Source of the DNA: Enoplolaimus lenunculus
Lineage: Eukaryota > Nematoda > Enoplea > Enoplida > Thoracostomopsidae
DNA: 64,000 nucleotides
Direction: 5' to 3'
NCBI GenBank assembly: GCA_030248215.1
Contig: JASANG010000330.1
Coordinates: forward strand, 87,501 to 151,500
Of the stretch, positions 1-11,660 are shown in pieces. The notes under the pieces were generated by a model. That model had not been told where the DNA came from. It worked only from the letters and a program-made list of their open reading frames with translations, and did no database searches. The position numbers and the translations under genes were made by a program. Position 1 is the first letter of the stretch; each line of letters starts with the position of its first letter.

Positions 1-23
1 AAATCACAAATATTGATTAATTA

Positions 24-248
24 AAGCCTTATTTACACGTGCAAGTGTTTGCTGCGAAAACTTGCAACTGCAAATAATTCATTAAACATCATAGCTATAA
101 ATTTAGTTCACATCTGTGAATAACCATGCAAGTTTTCTGAATCTATGGCAGCCGCTTCCTTATTGGCTGATGAAAAAAATGTAAGTTCGGCATGCAGTTT
201 GCAGCTGAAAGTTATCGCAACCAAAACTTGCACGTGTGAATAGGGCTT
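24..248. mobile_element. MITE, family K (CACGTGCAAG termini)
   Basis: A short non-autonomous element bounded by imperfect inverted repeats: AAGCCTTATTTACACGTG at the left and its complement CACGTGTGAATAGGGCTT at the right. The inside is rich in the motif TTGCAGCTGCAA and has no coding content. Related sequence recurs near 23.57-23.80 kb, 39.52-40.05 kb and 47.20-47.33 kb, which supports a repeat family. No convincing target duplication was found, so the superfamily is open. Confidence 0.6.
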
Positions 249-556
249 CATTCAACGTTGTTGCGTGAATGTGCTTAGCCTGCCCTATACATAGCTTATA
301 TACACAATAAAACAGTATTTCATATAGAATGTTGAAACAAGATTCAAGGTCAATGAAACAATATAATTCAATCAACTCCGTTAATTTAATTTCGTTTGCT
401 CATAAGTTAGGACTCAAATTCACAAACAGTTAAAACATTTTACTCTTCGGACAAAATTTGGCAAAGCGAAACTCAGTAAAATGTCGAACAAATTCGCGTG
501 ACCTGAATGGCTAAAATATTCAAATTACAGTTGGGCATTGTATTCATTTACGTTCT
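249..556. other. No gene seen; AT-rich intron of the anoctamin gene
   Basis: AT-rich DNA without a coding exon, tRNA or recognisable repeat. It lies downstream of the last visible splice donor of the minus-strand anoctamin gene, so it is probably intron. Confidence 0.4.
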
Positions 557-706
557 GGCCAATTTTACTTTCAGGGCCGTAACAGTAGATTAAGCGTATT
601 CCTAAGCCTAAAGCCTAAACCTAACCAAAAAATATAGTCTAGAATGTAAGCCTACTCTTTTATAGACCCACCTGAAACCGGGACGGCCTTAAAAGTAACA
701 TGGGCC
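557..706. mobile_element. hAT-like MITE, family B copy 1
   Basis: The element starts GGCCAATTTTACTTTCAGG and ends with the matching inverted sequence TTAAAAGTAACATGGGCC. The flanks are TACGTTCT on the left and TACGTTCC on the right, an 8-bp target duplication with one difference. The interior has a few degenerate CCTAAG hexamers followed by a tail that recurs in the other family B copies (near 22.4 and 29.1 kb). Eight-bp duplications are typical of hAT transposons. It carries no transposase and must have been moved in trans. Confidence 0.8.
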
Positions 707-1400
707 TACGTTCCAGTGTTCACTTTCAACTTCACCCAGCCATACCAGACGCGGACATGAATTTATAGTTTGAACCGCACTAAATCAATAGTTAAGCTTT
801 GCTTACGAGTATTTGCCTTTAGTTGTCGTTAAAAATGTAAACAATTCGTTGGCTTTCAACGTCAGTTGAAATTTTGTCTCTTTATTTGTTTCATTGAAAC
901 CTATTTTTTTGCCAATTGACTCATTAAATTTTGCCAAAACCTCATCCACGCGATTATTATTAAAATTAACCATTTAAACAATAACACTAAACTGTTTATA
1001 TATTATTCTACATTGCTCGCCAATGTAACTTTAAGTGACGTAACATTAGCTTAAGAACCGTTCGTAAGCTTACGGTTAAGCTAAAGCTTAAGCCTAAATA
1101 GAAAAAAATTAGTCTAATGACTACATCTACTGAAACAAACGCTATTCGGGAGTTTACTTTCTGTCCGACCTAAAAGTTTTCAGAGGTCCTGAGGTCAGTG
1201 CAACCCCCTCTGGTTAAGTGGTCCGTTACAGTGTCGTATTGTACCCGATTTGCTCACCTCCGACATCGCACGGTGACCAAAGCCGGAGCAAGCTGGAATG
1301 AGGACCATCACAAAATTCCGGTGTGGGTGTCCCCTGCCAAGATTAAAATATTTTTCAAATTTTTTGTTTAAAATTAAGTTAGACTGGAGACCACTCTTTG
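707..1400. other. No gene seen; degraded family B-like remnant
   Basis: Non-coding, AT-rich DNA. Around 1017-1165 there is a degraded element that starts like family B (CCAATGTAACTTTAAG) and contains a few TTAAGC or TAAGCC hexamers, but its right end is unclear. Nothing else is recognised. Confidence 0.4.
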
Positions 1401-2094
1401 CAAGGGCGGATCCGGGGGGAGGTGTTGGGGGGATGCATACCCCCACAGGCTGACGAGTGTAATTTTTTCACGGTTAACATCAAACTTACAATGCAAGTTT
1501 TTGTTTCGATATATCAACATTTTACAGTTGTTTAGGGGCTTCGCCCCAAAACTCAGCACAACTATTTCTCTATGTGCATTGACAAGTTTTAGAATGCGTC
1601 TGGCTTTTAGCTCGCTTTGCTAGCGAATTTGGGGTCCCACCCTGGAGTTTTTGAACAGCCTCTACCCCTGTCCTTTGCGTGACTACGAGCGAGTTTCTCA
1701 ATGGTGGGGGAATAAATTGCCACTTTGGCTACAGTGGGGCTGTTCCCCCTGCATCCGTCTGCCTATGGACCCTCTTGCCTGTGTGCGAACCTAAGCCTAC
1801 AACCTAAACTTTAGCCTAAAACGCACGCTCACGCTAAAGCCTAAACTTGAGTCTAAACGTAAACTTCTGAAAAGCATAAGCTTTTTGGAAATTGGGATGC
1901 TACCAGGGAAATTAGAATTTAGGAAAACTGGGATATGACTCAAGAAATTGGCAGGGACCTGTTCTATGGATGGACCAGTATATGTGTGACTTTTGGCTGT
2001 TTTTACATGCATAAACATATCTATGAACATGCGTCAAAACTTAACATTTTCCACTATTGCATCCCCCCACCCGAAATTTCTCGATCCGCCACTG
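1401..2094. mobile_element. hAT-like non-autonomous element with GGCGGATC termini
   Basis: The left end reads CAAGGGCGGATCC and the right end CGATCCGCCACTG, an imperfect inverted repeat. The flanks ACTCTTTG and CTTCTTTG match at 6 of 8 positions, as an old 8-bp duplication would. The interior has no open frame of substance. It lies in the anoctamin intron. Confidence 0.55.
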
Positions 2095-2219
2095 CTTCTT
2101 TGGGCTTGGCCCCCCCCTCAAATAAGGGATACGGGGGGTGGCTGCTCCCACCCTGACGGTGACCAACGGACCACACGACAACTATAACGACATATCTAAT
2201 AAAAACCGGAACAACTCAC

Positions 2220-4553
2220 TTTTTCTGTCGGCGGACCAAATATTTTTCCTTTCATAAACGCAATATAAAACAACGCTGCGTAATAATTAATAAATTCAAA
2301 TATGAACACTTTATACGTGTACGAATTTTCAAAATCCGTCTCAGTCCGGGGGACTTCATTGCACGTCAACGACCATGCGATCCGTTCGTACAGTTTGCCG
2401 GCGATTAAGATACAAATTGCGTTAATACCCGCTGCAGTGACGGACGTCATAATGGGAGCGGAAATTTTTTGTACCATCGGATCTTTAATTTGATAGTACA
2501 GACCGGATCCAACGATTCGATAAAAAATGATACCCGACAAAATGCCGAGAACAACGAAAAGCATAAATCCAACGCTGGCAGTCGACGCGACTAACTTTGA
2601 AATCCGGCTTCTACCCGGCAGATAGGGCTCTTCCAGCTGGGTGACCGGGTTGATACGACGAGTTTTAACGACCGCTTGGTATTCAGGCCGGATCGATTCT
2701 TCAACAAGTTCCATATCGACTACGTCCCATTCCCACGAAAGCTGCGCTTGATAGCGTTTCCACAGCTCCAAATACACGACAGCCCATATCGAGACAAACA
2801 GCGCAAACACAACGGTCGCAGAATTGTCAAAAATATACGTCAGCGTTGCGTACAAACAACTCGACTGAAGACTTTTGTACGGACAAACCGTTTTCGGACA
2901 CAGTCGGCAAATGGTAACATTGTCGCCGCGTTGCTCCGGGTAACAAATGTCTCGATGCGGAATATCTGACGAATGACTCAAAAGGCCGTACGCGAAACAA
3001 AACGAGCCGACAATCGCAGGCAAAATTAACATTTGTGTATAGAATCCAAGCCATGCGAAATAAATTGCCATTTTTTCGCCGTAATACGCGCGTATATGAT
3101 GCAGTGGTTGTAGTTTGTACCAGCAAGTTGTCCGTGCCCAAGAATCGAATAACCATTGTCGTAGGCCTGCAGTAGGCTCGCCAGCCGCCGTAGCCGTATC
3201 GACGGCTCTCTTTGATCTGTTCCGACGCGGTTTGCTGTTTGATTTCGCTGAAGGTTTACTTGACTGTGTGGATCGTGCCTTTTTCGACTTGAAAGACCCT
3301 GAATTCGGCCCTGTAGTGTCGCCATCATGTAGCGGAAACGCTGCGACGTAAACCTTTTCACTCAGCAACCATTTAATACCTACACGCTCTTTTGGCGACC
3401 CGCCTATACTTGCACCCCCTGTGCCAGACTCACTAATCGACCCACGATGGCCGCTTGAACCTGACCCGAGAGGGCCGTTTGCGCCTTGGGGGGAGACAGC
3501 AATAGTAGTCTGGAGAATAATATCCCAAACTAAGCGAATCCGTTGCGCAGGTGAAAAGAACGTTTCTTTGTCGTTGATAATGAATTGTTGAAGACGATCC
3601 CGACTAAACGCTGCCGTATAGCAGGTGCCAGGTTGGATTACTCCAAAACTGGCGGTATCGAAGCCAGGATCGATGATCGCAAACGGATTCGCCCCTCCAC
3701 AAATTCGCCTCACAGCCGCATCAGCCCAGTTTCGCGTCAGTCCGAGCCCTGGTGAAGGTTTATCAATAGTTTTGATCGGCATTTTCACACGGTTGATTTC
3801 TGCCGTTCTCGCCAAAGTTTCCCACGGTGCGTGAAGTTTCACAAACGCCGTCCGGCCATCTTGGGACTGTCCTACGGACTCGTATTCAAGCCGGAGCCCT
3901 GCTGCACGTAGTCGTCGCTCAAATTCTGCTCGATAGCTGGCGTGTAGCGCTGCTCGAGCGCTCCCCGCTGTAGCCTGAGGACCTCCCAGGGTTCCTGTCC
4001 CTGCGGTTATCACAGCATGACCTGTTCCGCCACCCCCAGTACTTGCAGACGCTGAACATCCGGGCCGGAACGCTAGAACAAAATCAATCGCTTTACGCCT
4101 ATCATCGAAATAGTTTGAAGTCGACCCTCGTCGAGGAATTCGGCATTCCGGTGGGGACAGGAGTAGCGGAACCCGTAAATGATTTAAATCAGCACAACTC
4201 AGCCGGGGGCGAACATTGGTCGCTGCGCCATTTCCAAGCGCGGCCGCAGTTGAGGGAACACCAACTTTGACCGTCCGTCTTGGGTGAATAACTGACCTGC
4301 TACGCGATGTAAACGGGGCGCCTTGAGAGCTAGGGCTGGTCCAGGGGGTACCTTCGCCGTGTACCCCGGTGTTACTTATAGAATTGGCGAGACGACTACA
4401 GTCTGTCTCAAATTCATATTCTCCATGTACTTGGTCTACAGATCCATAACTTGGTAGCGTATCGCTAAAATCAACTGATAACGATGTCGTAGGCTTCACC
4501 GTTGCGTGTGAATTGCCGACAATTGTTTGTAATGATTGTCGGTAAGATGACAT
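2220..4553 (-). CDS. Anoctamin (TMEM16 family), N-terminal exon; gene runs off the left edge
   Basis: Anoctamins are dimeric ten-helix membrane proteins acting as Ca2+-activated chloride channels or lipid scramblases. This exon encodes 778 residues from the Met at 4551-4553. In order: a low-complexity N-terminus; the cytosolic dimerisation domain, opening at RRKAIDFVLAFRP and containing SQDGRTAFVKLHAPWETL; a basic Ser/Lys linker; then YGEKMAIYFAWLGFYTQM leading into helix 1; a Cys-rich loop; and helices 2 to about 5, ending at FYIAFMKGKIFGPP. A clear GTGAGT donor follows at 2219-2214. A further in-frame Met lies at 4722-4724, but the extra 57 residues look unlike the family. Helices 6-10 and the Ca2+-binding residues lie in exons beyond the window. 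It resembles the ANO1-7 side of the family; the paralogue cannot be named. Confidence 0.93.
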
Positions 4554-4724
4554 AGCTAATACATTTTGGCTTTGTCCGCGGTAATGAATAGCTAACTGCC
4601 ATATTTGGGATTGGAATACATGTGAATGGTATGCAGTGTTTAAATTATGGTTAAAATAAGTTTTGCCAAAAATGATATCACTGAAAACTTGAATGACCAA
4701 TTGAAACTGTGACGAATTATACAC

Positions 4725-5390
4725 CGTTCAACTTTAGTTCAATAAGCTGAGTCGAATAGTGTGTCTAACTATTTGACGAACAAACTAGCTACTCAAAACA
4801 GGTACCTGGGACGTTGCAAAATTGAATAATTTTTCAAAATTTTACAAATTCCGATGTGAACTAATCAGGAGAGGTCTAGAGACGCTTAAAATCCGCAAAC
4901 TCTTTTTAGAATCGGACCATATTTTGGAAACCGCCAACGGGGACAACCCTGTAAGTCCATGTAGGCAGGGGGGTTGTTAGCCACACATGAGATCTACACG
5001 AAATGTTATGACACTTTGCATAATTTCTGGAGAAACGGAAAAATACATTTTTCGTACGTGAGAATAACCTGGTTGATCGTAAACGTCAAAAATGTTCTCT
5101 AAACTTTTACACCAAATTTTATTCGCTTCCAAAACGAAATTATGATTTTACGCTTCAGGAAACACAATTCCTTTAATTAGGCAACTTCAACAAAGTCCTA
5201 TGGTGGGCTGGAAGTCACCATCTATGGATTGGCAGACAGGCGGTGTGGACCACTGCGCGAAGCAGGCTGCATCTCAATAAGTCGCCGTGCTAATGCGACA
5301 ATGTGGACATGTTTGCTGTGAAAGTAAAGTTATCATTTTAGAAGCATCGCCTATTGTTCTTTATTTGTAGATACGAAATAGCATCGAAAG
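4725..5390. other. No gene seen upstream of the anoctamin exon
   Basis: Should hold the promoter, 5' UTR or first intron of the anoctamin gene, but no TATA box, CpG-rich segment or further coding exon can be identified by eye. Confidence 0.3.
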
Positions 5391-5391
5391 T

Positions 5392-5466
5392 AAGAGCGGG
5401 AAGGATTCGAACCCGCGATATTCTGGCTTATACAACGGACACACTACCATTAAGCCACGTAATCAG
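5392..5466 (-). repeat. tRNA-like sequence with Pol III boxes (probable SINE head or tRNA pseudogene)
   Basis: Read on the minus strand there is a box A-like TGGCTTAATGG and, about 40 nt later, a good box B-like GGGTTCGAATCC. A functional tRNA is unlikely. The acceptor arms do not pair, the T stem has a mismatch, and no 5-bp anticodon stem can be drawn. A tRNA-derived SINE or dead tRNA fits better. Confidence 0.4.
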
Positions 5467-5673
5467 CGGTCGGACTGCAGTACGCATGATTACCGATAAA
5501 CATGAAGCGCACTACATTGCATATGCACACAAGGGACAAGCATATCCGCGTTTGAATATTTTATTGTTGACAATTGCCGATGAATCCAAGTTTAAAATTT
5601 ATTGAAGGTTTGATTTAATGTTATTGCCCAAAACCTTTGCAAGTATTAACGTCTGAAGATAAAAAACGGAGTT

Positions 5674-5900
5674 ACTGTAGTGACCGAATAAGCGCTGGAA
5701 ATAAGAAGGGGGCACCATTTTGAGTCCCAATCAATAGGAGTCCATGTCTGAAATAAGAGCCCGTGAGCGGACAGAGACCGTTCATTTTAATTAGAGTCCA
5801 TAAATGTCAATTATTCATAATTGTAATGCATAAATGAATCCAGGACCAAGTAAAGTACAGCTCGAAACTTTAAAGCGTACTTAAGTTTTGAAAGTACATT
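5674..5900. mobile_element. Truncated TA-flanked MITE, family F
   Basis: Begins TA-CTGTAGTGACCGAATAAG, the terminus seen at 15.98, 31.29 and 36.94 kb, and continues with the same interior (CCCAATCAATAGGAGTCC, GAGTCCATAAATGTCAATTA). The right end is missing: the sequence passes directly into a TTAGGC array. Either the array-bearing element was inserted there or a deletion fused the two. Confidence 0.65.
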
Positions 5901-5912
5901 GCCAAGTGACTT

Positions 5913-6133
5913 AGGCTAATCCATCCGCTTAGGCTTAGGCTTAGGCTTATCCATACGCTTAGGCTTAGGCTTAGGCTTATCCATACGCTTAGGCTTAGGC
6001 TTATCCATACGCTTAGGCTTAGGCTTAGGCTTATCCATACGCTTAGGCTTAGGCTGAGGCTGAGGCTTAGGCTTAGGCTTAGGCTTAGGAATATGCTTAT
6101 ACTACTGTTCCGGCCCTGTTCTATACATCGGCC
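5913..6133. mobile_element. Family A MITE with TTAGGC array, left end lost
   Basis: About 25 TTAGGC hexamers, periodically broken by TTATCCATACGC. They are followed by the family A right terminus CCGGCCCTGTTCTATACAT and CGGCC. The left inverted repeat is absent, so no target duplication can be tested. Confidence 0.65.
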
Positions 6134-6363
6134 GTATTATTTTGTTACTGTCACATGAAATCCATACATGTCCTTTATAAAATTAATGCCTTCTCTAAGT
6201 TCGGCTAAGGTAAATACGAGCTTGCTTGAGGTACACCTGTGTCACACGCTGAAACACCTAAATTCAAAACAAAATACCCTTAAGACAACCAAATCAACTG
6301 GCATGCAATAATAAGCGAGTCTTTGACAGTATAAATCCTGTCAAAAATGTTATACACGACAAT
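6134..6363. other. No gene seen
   Basis: Unique-looking non-coding DNA between two transposons. No feature can be supported. Confidence 0.3.
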
Positions 6364-7627
6364 CAGGGTACAACCGGACGTCTGCCTCCACCTCCGGTTC
6401 CGGTAGAATTTTTGCCGACGGTTCTGTCGATGTCGGTAGTGTAATTTTGCAAAGTTTCACAAAATTTATCTGTTTGGCACGTTTCGTTCATACGTTTGGC
6501 GCAATTTGGCGGAAAAAAATTGACGAGATTTTGTAAAAAATAAAAGTGTACCAGTCGTAGTGGGACTACATTTATTGAGCGAAGCTCGAACACACGTAAG
6601 CAATTAAGGTAATATGCAAATTAGTTATTAGCTAACTATTCATTTATCGGTTTTGGAGGTTTGTAAGCAATTTCCTCAGATTTCTCGTACCCAAAAACCC
6701 TTCAGCCACCCTATAATTTTTGGAATAATTTAAAAAAATCCTAATTTTGTCTTGTCAATTAACCTAATATGCAAATTAACTATTAGCTAACTATTCAATT
6801 ATCGGTTTTGGAGGTTTGTAAACAATTTATTCAGATTCTTCGCACCCAAAAACCTTCAGTGAACCCTAAAAATTATTGAAATAATTTAAAAAGTCCTAGT
6901 TTTGTCTTGTAATTAAGCTATTATGCAAATTAGTTATTAGCTGACTATTTAATTATCGGTTTTGGATGTTCATAAACTTTTTATTCAAATTCCTTGCACC
7001 TAAAAACCCTTTAGTGCTGAAATTATATTGCTTTTAACCATAATAATTAGTAAAATATTGTAAAAAGTCCTAATTTAGGCTTATAACCTTGCTAATATGC
7101 AAATTATCTATTAGCTAACTGCTCAACTATCGGTTTTGGAGGTTCCTAAACAGTCTACGCAGATTCCTAGCACCCAAAAACCCTTTAATGCTAAAATTAG
7201 ATTGCTTCTAACTGTAATAATTAGTGAAATATTGTGGAAAGTACTAATTTAGGCTTAATTAATTATGCAAATTAGCCTGTAGCTAATAAACGGCTCCAAA
7301 TTTTAAAACCCCAATGCGAGGTTAACACCTCAGGATTATTGGCTTTCAAACAAAAAAAGTTTATCAAAATCGGTTCAGCCGTTCCTGAGATTCTTTTCGG
7401 ACGGACAGACGGACAGAGGGACGGACGGACATCCACCTTTCGACCCCCCAGTACAAAACATAAAACGCTTCGCTCAAAAATCAAACGATTTATACAACAC
7501 ATTGCAGATATTTGCCCAAATTAACAAATTAAACATCATTTTTACTACCTAATTTCGCCTCACCTCCAGCTCCGGCAAGTTTCGTTGACCTCTGGCTCCG
7601 GTATTTTTGACCTCTGGTTCCACCCTG
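6364..7627. mobile_element. hAT-like CCGG-rich MITE (family C) split by a satellite element
   Basis: The left end is CAGGGTACAACCGGACGTC and the right end CTGGTTCCACCCTG. The flanks ACGACAAT and ATGACAAT give an 8-bp duplication with one difference. Between the two ends sits an unrelated tandem-repeat element (6549-7486), so the MITE was already in place when the satellite element inserted. Only a few hundred bases belong to the MITE itself. Confidence 0.75.
6549..7486 (+). mobile_element. Satellite-bearing element D, copy 1
   Basis: Starts TACCAGTCGTAGTGGGACTA and then TTTATTGAGCGAAGCTCGAA. It continues with about five tandem units of roughly 150-175 bp, each with ATGCAAATTAGTTATTAGCT and ATCGGTTTTGGAGGTTTGTA. 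It ends in a single-copy tail (AATGCGAGGTTAACACC, TTCAGCCGTTCCTGAGATTC, GGACGGACAGACGGAC) and CGCTTCGCTCAA. Two further direct copies occur at 33.07 and 45.19 kb. No protein is encoded and the class of element is unknown. A Helitron-like or other non-autonomous DNA element is possible. Confidence 0.7.
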
Positions 7628-8038
7628 ATGACAATGTTCAGTTGCGTTAAACAATGCTTTGCCGCAGTTCCCCCTCAACCAGTTATTCTTAGTCAACCGG
7701 ACAAGAATATTTCCAGAAGATGCGAGCAAAATTGACAGAAATTCTTTCAATGCAGTTGAAAAAATTGTCGAACAGGGGGGCGGCAATCTTCCTAGTTGAA
7801 CGGGGTTCTCTCCCCGTTGTTGCGCCGTCCTGTGGTTTTAGCAAAACAACGTAGTCAACGTAAAAAACGAGGTCTCGGGCTTTAAACGAAAATCAACATC
7901 CACATCCATAGACTACTTTCTCGCCGAAGATCCATACGGCTGCGTCAATGATATTAAATGAACCCAATCGTTAACACGGACCCCCAGTTTTACCGAATTG
8001 CGTCAATAAAAATGAGTATTCGTTAATTGCAAAATAAT
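7628..8038. other. No gene seen
   Basis: Non-coding DNA between two MITEs. No splice-bounded coding segment or repeat is recognised. Confidence 0.3.
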
Positions 8039-8404
8039 GGCTGGGTTTCTGAACCCTTATGTATCATTTGGTGCTTAAGTACGTCCTAAGTAATTACTTA
8101 GCTATTTTGTCGTTTTTAAAATCATACTTAAGTTCAGTAAATACTTAAATCGCTGACAAAATCTGATAGATTACAAGTTAACCGCTCAGGTATATACAAA
8201 CCTTGCTCCAACTGAAATTGCAGACTCGTGGTGTTTTCTTAATATAAAATCAAAACTGTTACTTTTTTGTTATGACAATGGCTCACATTTGGCGTTTACC
8301 TGTTGTGTTCGAAAAGTTAAGTATTTAGTTACGTCATTGACTTAAGTAATTGCTTAAGCATAGCTTAAGTAAATATACTTAAGCAAGGTTTCAGAAACCC
8401 AGCC
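8039..8404. mobile_element. MITE, family J (GGCTGGGTTTCTGAA termini)
   Basis: Inverted ends GGCTGGGTTTCTGAACCC and GGTTTCAGAAACCCAGCC enclose 366 bp rich in TTAAGTAATTACTTAAG palindromes. AAT flanks both ends, a possible 3-bp duplication. A second, decayed copy ends at about 54.62 kb. No coding content. Confidence 0.7.
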
Positions 8405-9863
8405 AATTTCATTTTAGCCTAAGGGGATAAACGGTCCAAATGGTCACCAAAATGTTTAGACTTTTGATGACGGTTGAAACCTTAAATCGAGCACAAATTC
8501 TTCATTAAAGAAATTGAAATTTTTCACAATTAAGTAGAATTTAAACAAATTCAGTAAAATTACAAAATTTAAATGTCAGCTCCGATTACGACAAATAAAT
8601 TCAATGCCGTCTCCGGTTCCGATCCCGGCTTAACAAATCCATTCAGGTTGAAAGTGTCGCGTCCAAAAGCCACCGTTCGGATTCGCGGAAATGTGGCGTT
8701 TCAGTGCACCCTAAGGATACCTTAACACATATTTTAAAACATTTAAACACTATAAACAGTTGAAAAACAACTATACCACTAAATTATTCAGTATATGGTT
8801 TGTGTTTCGTAAGCCTAACCTTAAACCTAAGCATAATTAATGATCCACAGCACGAAAATAATCTTATGCGACATAAAATAACGCACATTTTGCATATATA
8901 CAACAGACCCAAACACGACAATAGTCGTAGGATCATATTACTTCAATCATCTGACAGATGCATGGAACCGCTTCAGCTTGTGTTCAGAAGAAAGCTGAGA
9001 TAATGTAAACAATCACATTTTAGTGCACAAGTTTCATACAAAAAATATTAACCCTAAAATGTCTATGCCTTGTAGCGATGGGAGCGGTATGGTTTTTGAA
9101 GTTTCGTCCTCTCTAACGGCAGGCCTCGACCGGATATTAACACTACCGGACACCGAAACCGGATACTAAATTTTGTGCCGGAACCGGAGCCGGATGTTAA
9201 CCGAATATAGGATACAAATTTGAAGTAATTGAGTCGTGCAAACATATGTAATTTGTGGATTTATGATTAATTTTTGGCTTGGATTTTTCATTCCATGTCA
9301 GTGTACACTCTTGACTTCAGGCCGGAATTACAGTCGCTTCAAATATCTGGTATTTTGACATGTGAAAAGCACCTTTATGATATTTTGAAACCACAACAGC
9401 AAATATCCGGTATCCGGTATAGGTTTATACCGGATACCGTCATCAAATACGGATGTCGATTTTTTGCCGGATACGAAACCGCTACCGGATATCCGGTAGA
9501 CCCCTGCTCCAGGGAAGCGTAGACAAAGGGACACAAAGATTGAATATATCCTTTCCCAAAATTTCTAGACAGATAGGAAAAAGCACATTTTTTATGAATA
9601 AACCGTGTTGATGCACAGAAATGAACAAGATGCTCAATTGCTCACTCAGTCCAAAAAACTTTCACATGAGATTATGCCGTCCCCAAAATGGAACCCTGGT
9701 GCCGATCCTGGAGTCTTGGCTCATGAGACACACACAATTATTTTGTGACGATTCTTGTCCTTATGAAATGTTTTTAGCCACTGCCCGTTTTGAATACTCT
9801 ATTTCATGTTGTCAGACGCATATCGCACATTGTTCCAAGACCCGTAGAAGTAAGAAAAATAAC
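8405..9863. other. No gene seen; CCGGATATCC-rich remnant at about 9130-9514
   Basis: Mostly non-coding. From about 9130 to 9514 the DNA is dense in CCGGATA and TATCCGG motifs in both orientations and ends GGTAGACCCCTGCTCC. This resembles the CCGG-rich MITEs elsewhere in the window, but a clean left terminus and target duplication were not found. Confidence 0.4.
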
Positions 9864-10388
9864 AAACACAAACAAGTAAACAAACAAACAAACAAACAAA
9901 CAAACAAACAAACAACCAAACAACCAAACAAACAACCAAACAAACAAACAAACAACCAACCAACCAAACATACAACCTACCAAACAAACAAACAAACAAA
10001 TAAACAAACAACTAAACAAACAAACAACCAAACAAACAAACAACCAAACAAACAAACAAACAAAACAAACAAACAAACAACCAAACAACCAAACATACAA
10101 CCAACCAAACAAACAAACAAACAAATAAACAAACAACTAAACAAACAAACAACCAAACAAACAAACAACCAAACAAACAAACAAAACAAACAAACAAACA
10201 ACCAAACAACCAAACAAACAAACAAAACAAACAAACAAACAACCAAACAAACAACCAACCAACCAACCAACCAAACAAACAAACAAATAAACAACCAACC
10301 AACCAACCAAACAAACAAACAAACAAACAAACAAATAAACAACCAACCAACCAACCAAACAAACAAACAAACAAACAAACAAACAAAC
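9864..10388. repeat. Tetranucleotide microsatellite (CAAA/CCAA)n, about 525 bp
   Basis: An almost pure run of CAAA units interspersed with CCAA units, with occasional TAAA, in which longer blocks (about 125 bp) recur. Because the period is four, all frames stay open on both strands (Lys-Gln-Thr-Asn on plus, Cys-Leu-Phe-Val on minus). The long frames are a by-product and not genes. Confidence 0.95.
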
Positions 10389-10790
10389 TGTTTCACACAT
10401 TTTAATTTTTAACCTCTTCAAGTTGAAGACGATTTAGCAAACTTTCTATGTCAAATTCAGTTCACAAGACCACGTAAGCGGCCCATAAACCCAATTTATA
10501 AACGTAGTGGCACTTAGGAGGGAAATTACGCTAAATGATCAGCGGTTTTACTGTAAAATTCAAACGACTGATGGTACGTAACCCATTAAAAGAACGGTTC
10601 TTACATTTTATAGTTGGGCTCTTATCGAAACGAATCAAGTACCTTTGACCCGGTATTGAATGGATGGCCCAAACCGAGGGCCGAATAGCGGCGGTGGAGC
10701 AAGGATGGTACCACATTAGCGACTGGCAGCATTCAATGATTATTGAAGGTATTTTGATTAACGCCATGAATAGGCCAATAAATCACCCAT
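10389..10790. other. No gene seen
   Basis: Non-coding DNA following the microsatellite. At 10793-10853 a short block of about nine TTAGGC or TTAGGA hexamers follows, without the inverted termini found at other arrays. Confidence 0.35.
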
Positions 10791-10913
10791 GGGCTTAGGC
10801 TTAGGATTAGGCTTAGGCTTAGGCTTAGGCTTAGGATTAGGCTTAGGAAAACGAGAAAACGCTTTTAATAGGTTTTAAAAATAACCATAATAAAATAAAC
10901 ATAATCGATCCTA

Positions 10914-11137
10914 GGGCCATATTCTCAAATGCATATAGCACCTATCATCAGTTAGTAATAGATTTTCAAACTAACGAACTAATGCAATTGAAGAGCTCAA
11001 AATTTGTACAGAAGTAGAATAAATCAAATACAGTAAATATGTTGAATTTCAAATCACATCATTCTCTGGTTCGAAAGTTTTACAAGACCTACCGCCAACT
11101 GTTAATAGGTGCTACACACATTTGAGAATACGGGCTC
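10914..11137. mobile_element. MITE, family H copy 1
   Basis: The ends GGGCCATATTCTCAAATG and CATTTGAGAATACGGGCTC are inverted repeats, extended inward by TAGCACCTAT and ATAGGTGCTA. A close relative lies at 28.75-28.97 kb, and partial ones at about 38.88, 48.49 and 55.84 kb. There is no coding sequence. Confidence 0.65.
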
Positions 11138-11140
11138 TAC

Positions 11141-11388
11141 ACTGTAAATTCAAATGAGTTAAATGATCAACTCAGCTAGCGAGTTAGTTATTTCTGACTT
11201 TTTAATATCAATAGACATTAGCTCACTCTGAGTTGAGTTGATTTTCACTCTCACATGATTTCATTCCGGCTGAGTTCATCAGTTAGCTCCGATTGAGTTT
11301 AATCAACTTGCAGGTCTGAGTTCTGAATCCTATCTCGGACTGAGTGAACTCATTCTGAGTTAAAATCAACTCAATAGAATTTACAGTT
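11141..11388. mobile_element. Palindromic MITE with ACTGTAAATTC termini
   Basis: Ends ACTGTAAATTCAAATGAGTT and CAACTCAATAGAATTTACAGT are inverted repeats. The interior is rich in GAGTT and AACTC blocks in both orientations, so the single strand could form an extended hairpin. It abuts the H element on the left. Confidence 0.6.
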
Positions 11389-11660
11389 TACAGTCAGTAA
11401 AATGTATTTTCTCGCTCGTTGTGTTCGCTCGAAAAATGTATTAAAATGACGTTATATCCTTTCGAAATGAATCTATATCTGCGTCCCCAGGATTGTATGT
11501 TTCAATATTACGGTTCACCGTCCGAACGTCATATGACCCAGAGATATCGAGAAAACTTGGATTGAGGATTAGTTGACCGACTTCAAAAGATATCTCGATT
11601 CGCTATGATATTTTGCCCGGCACAGCAGTCAAGCATAACCCGTCGTTACTTACACAATTG

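Noticed and set aside
2302-4270. Plus-strand open frames over the anoctamin exon
   Set aside because: Antisense shadows of the coding exon.
5392-5466. Functional tRNA on the minus strand
   Set aside because: Good box B but no acceptor pairing and no anticodon stem.
9621-10421. Lys/Gln/Thr/Asn-rich and Cys/Leu/Phe/Val-rich open frames
   Set aside because: Produced by the (CAAA/CCAA)n microsatellite; same argument.
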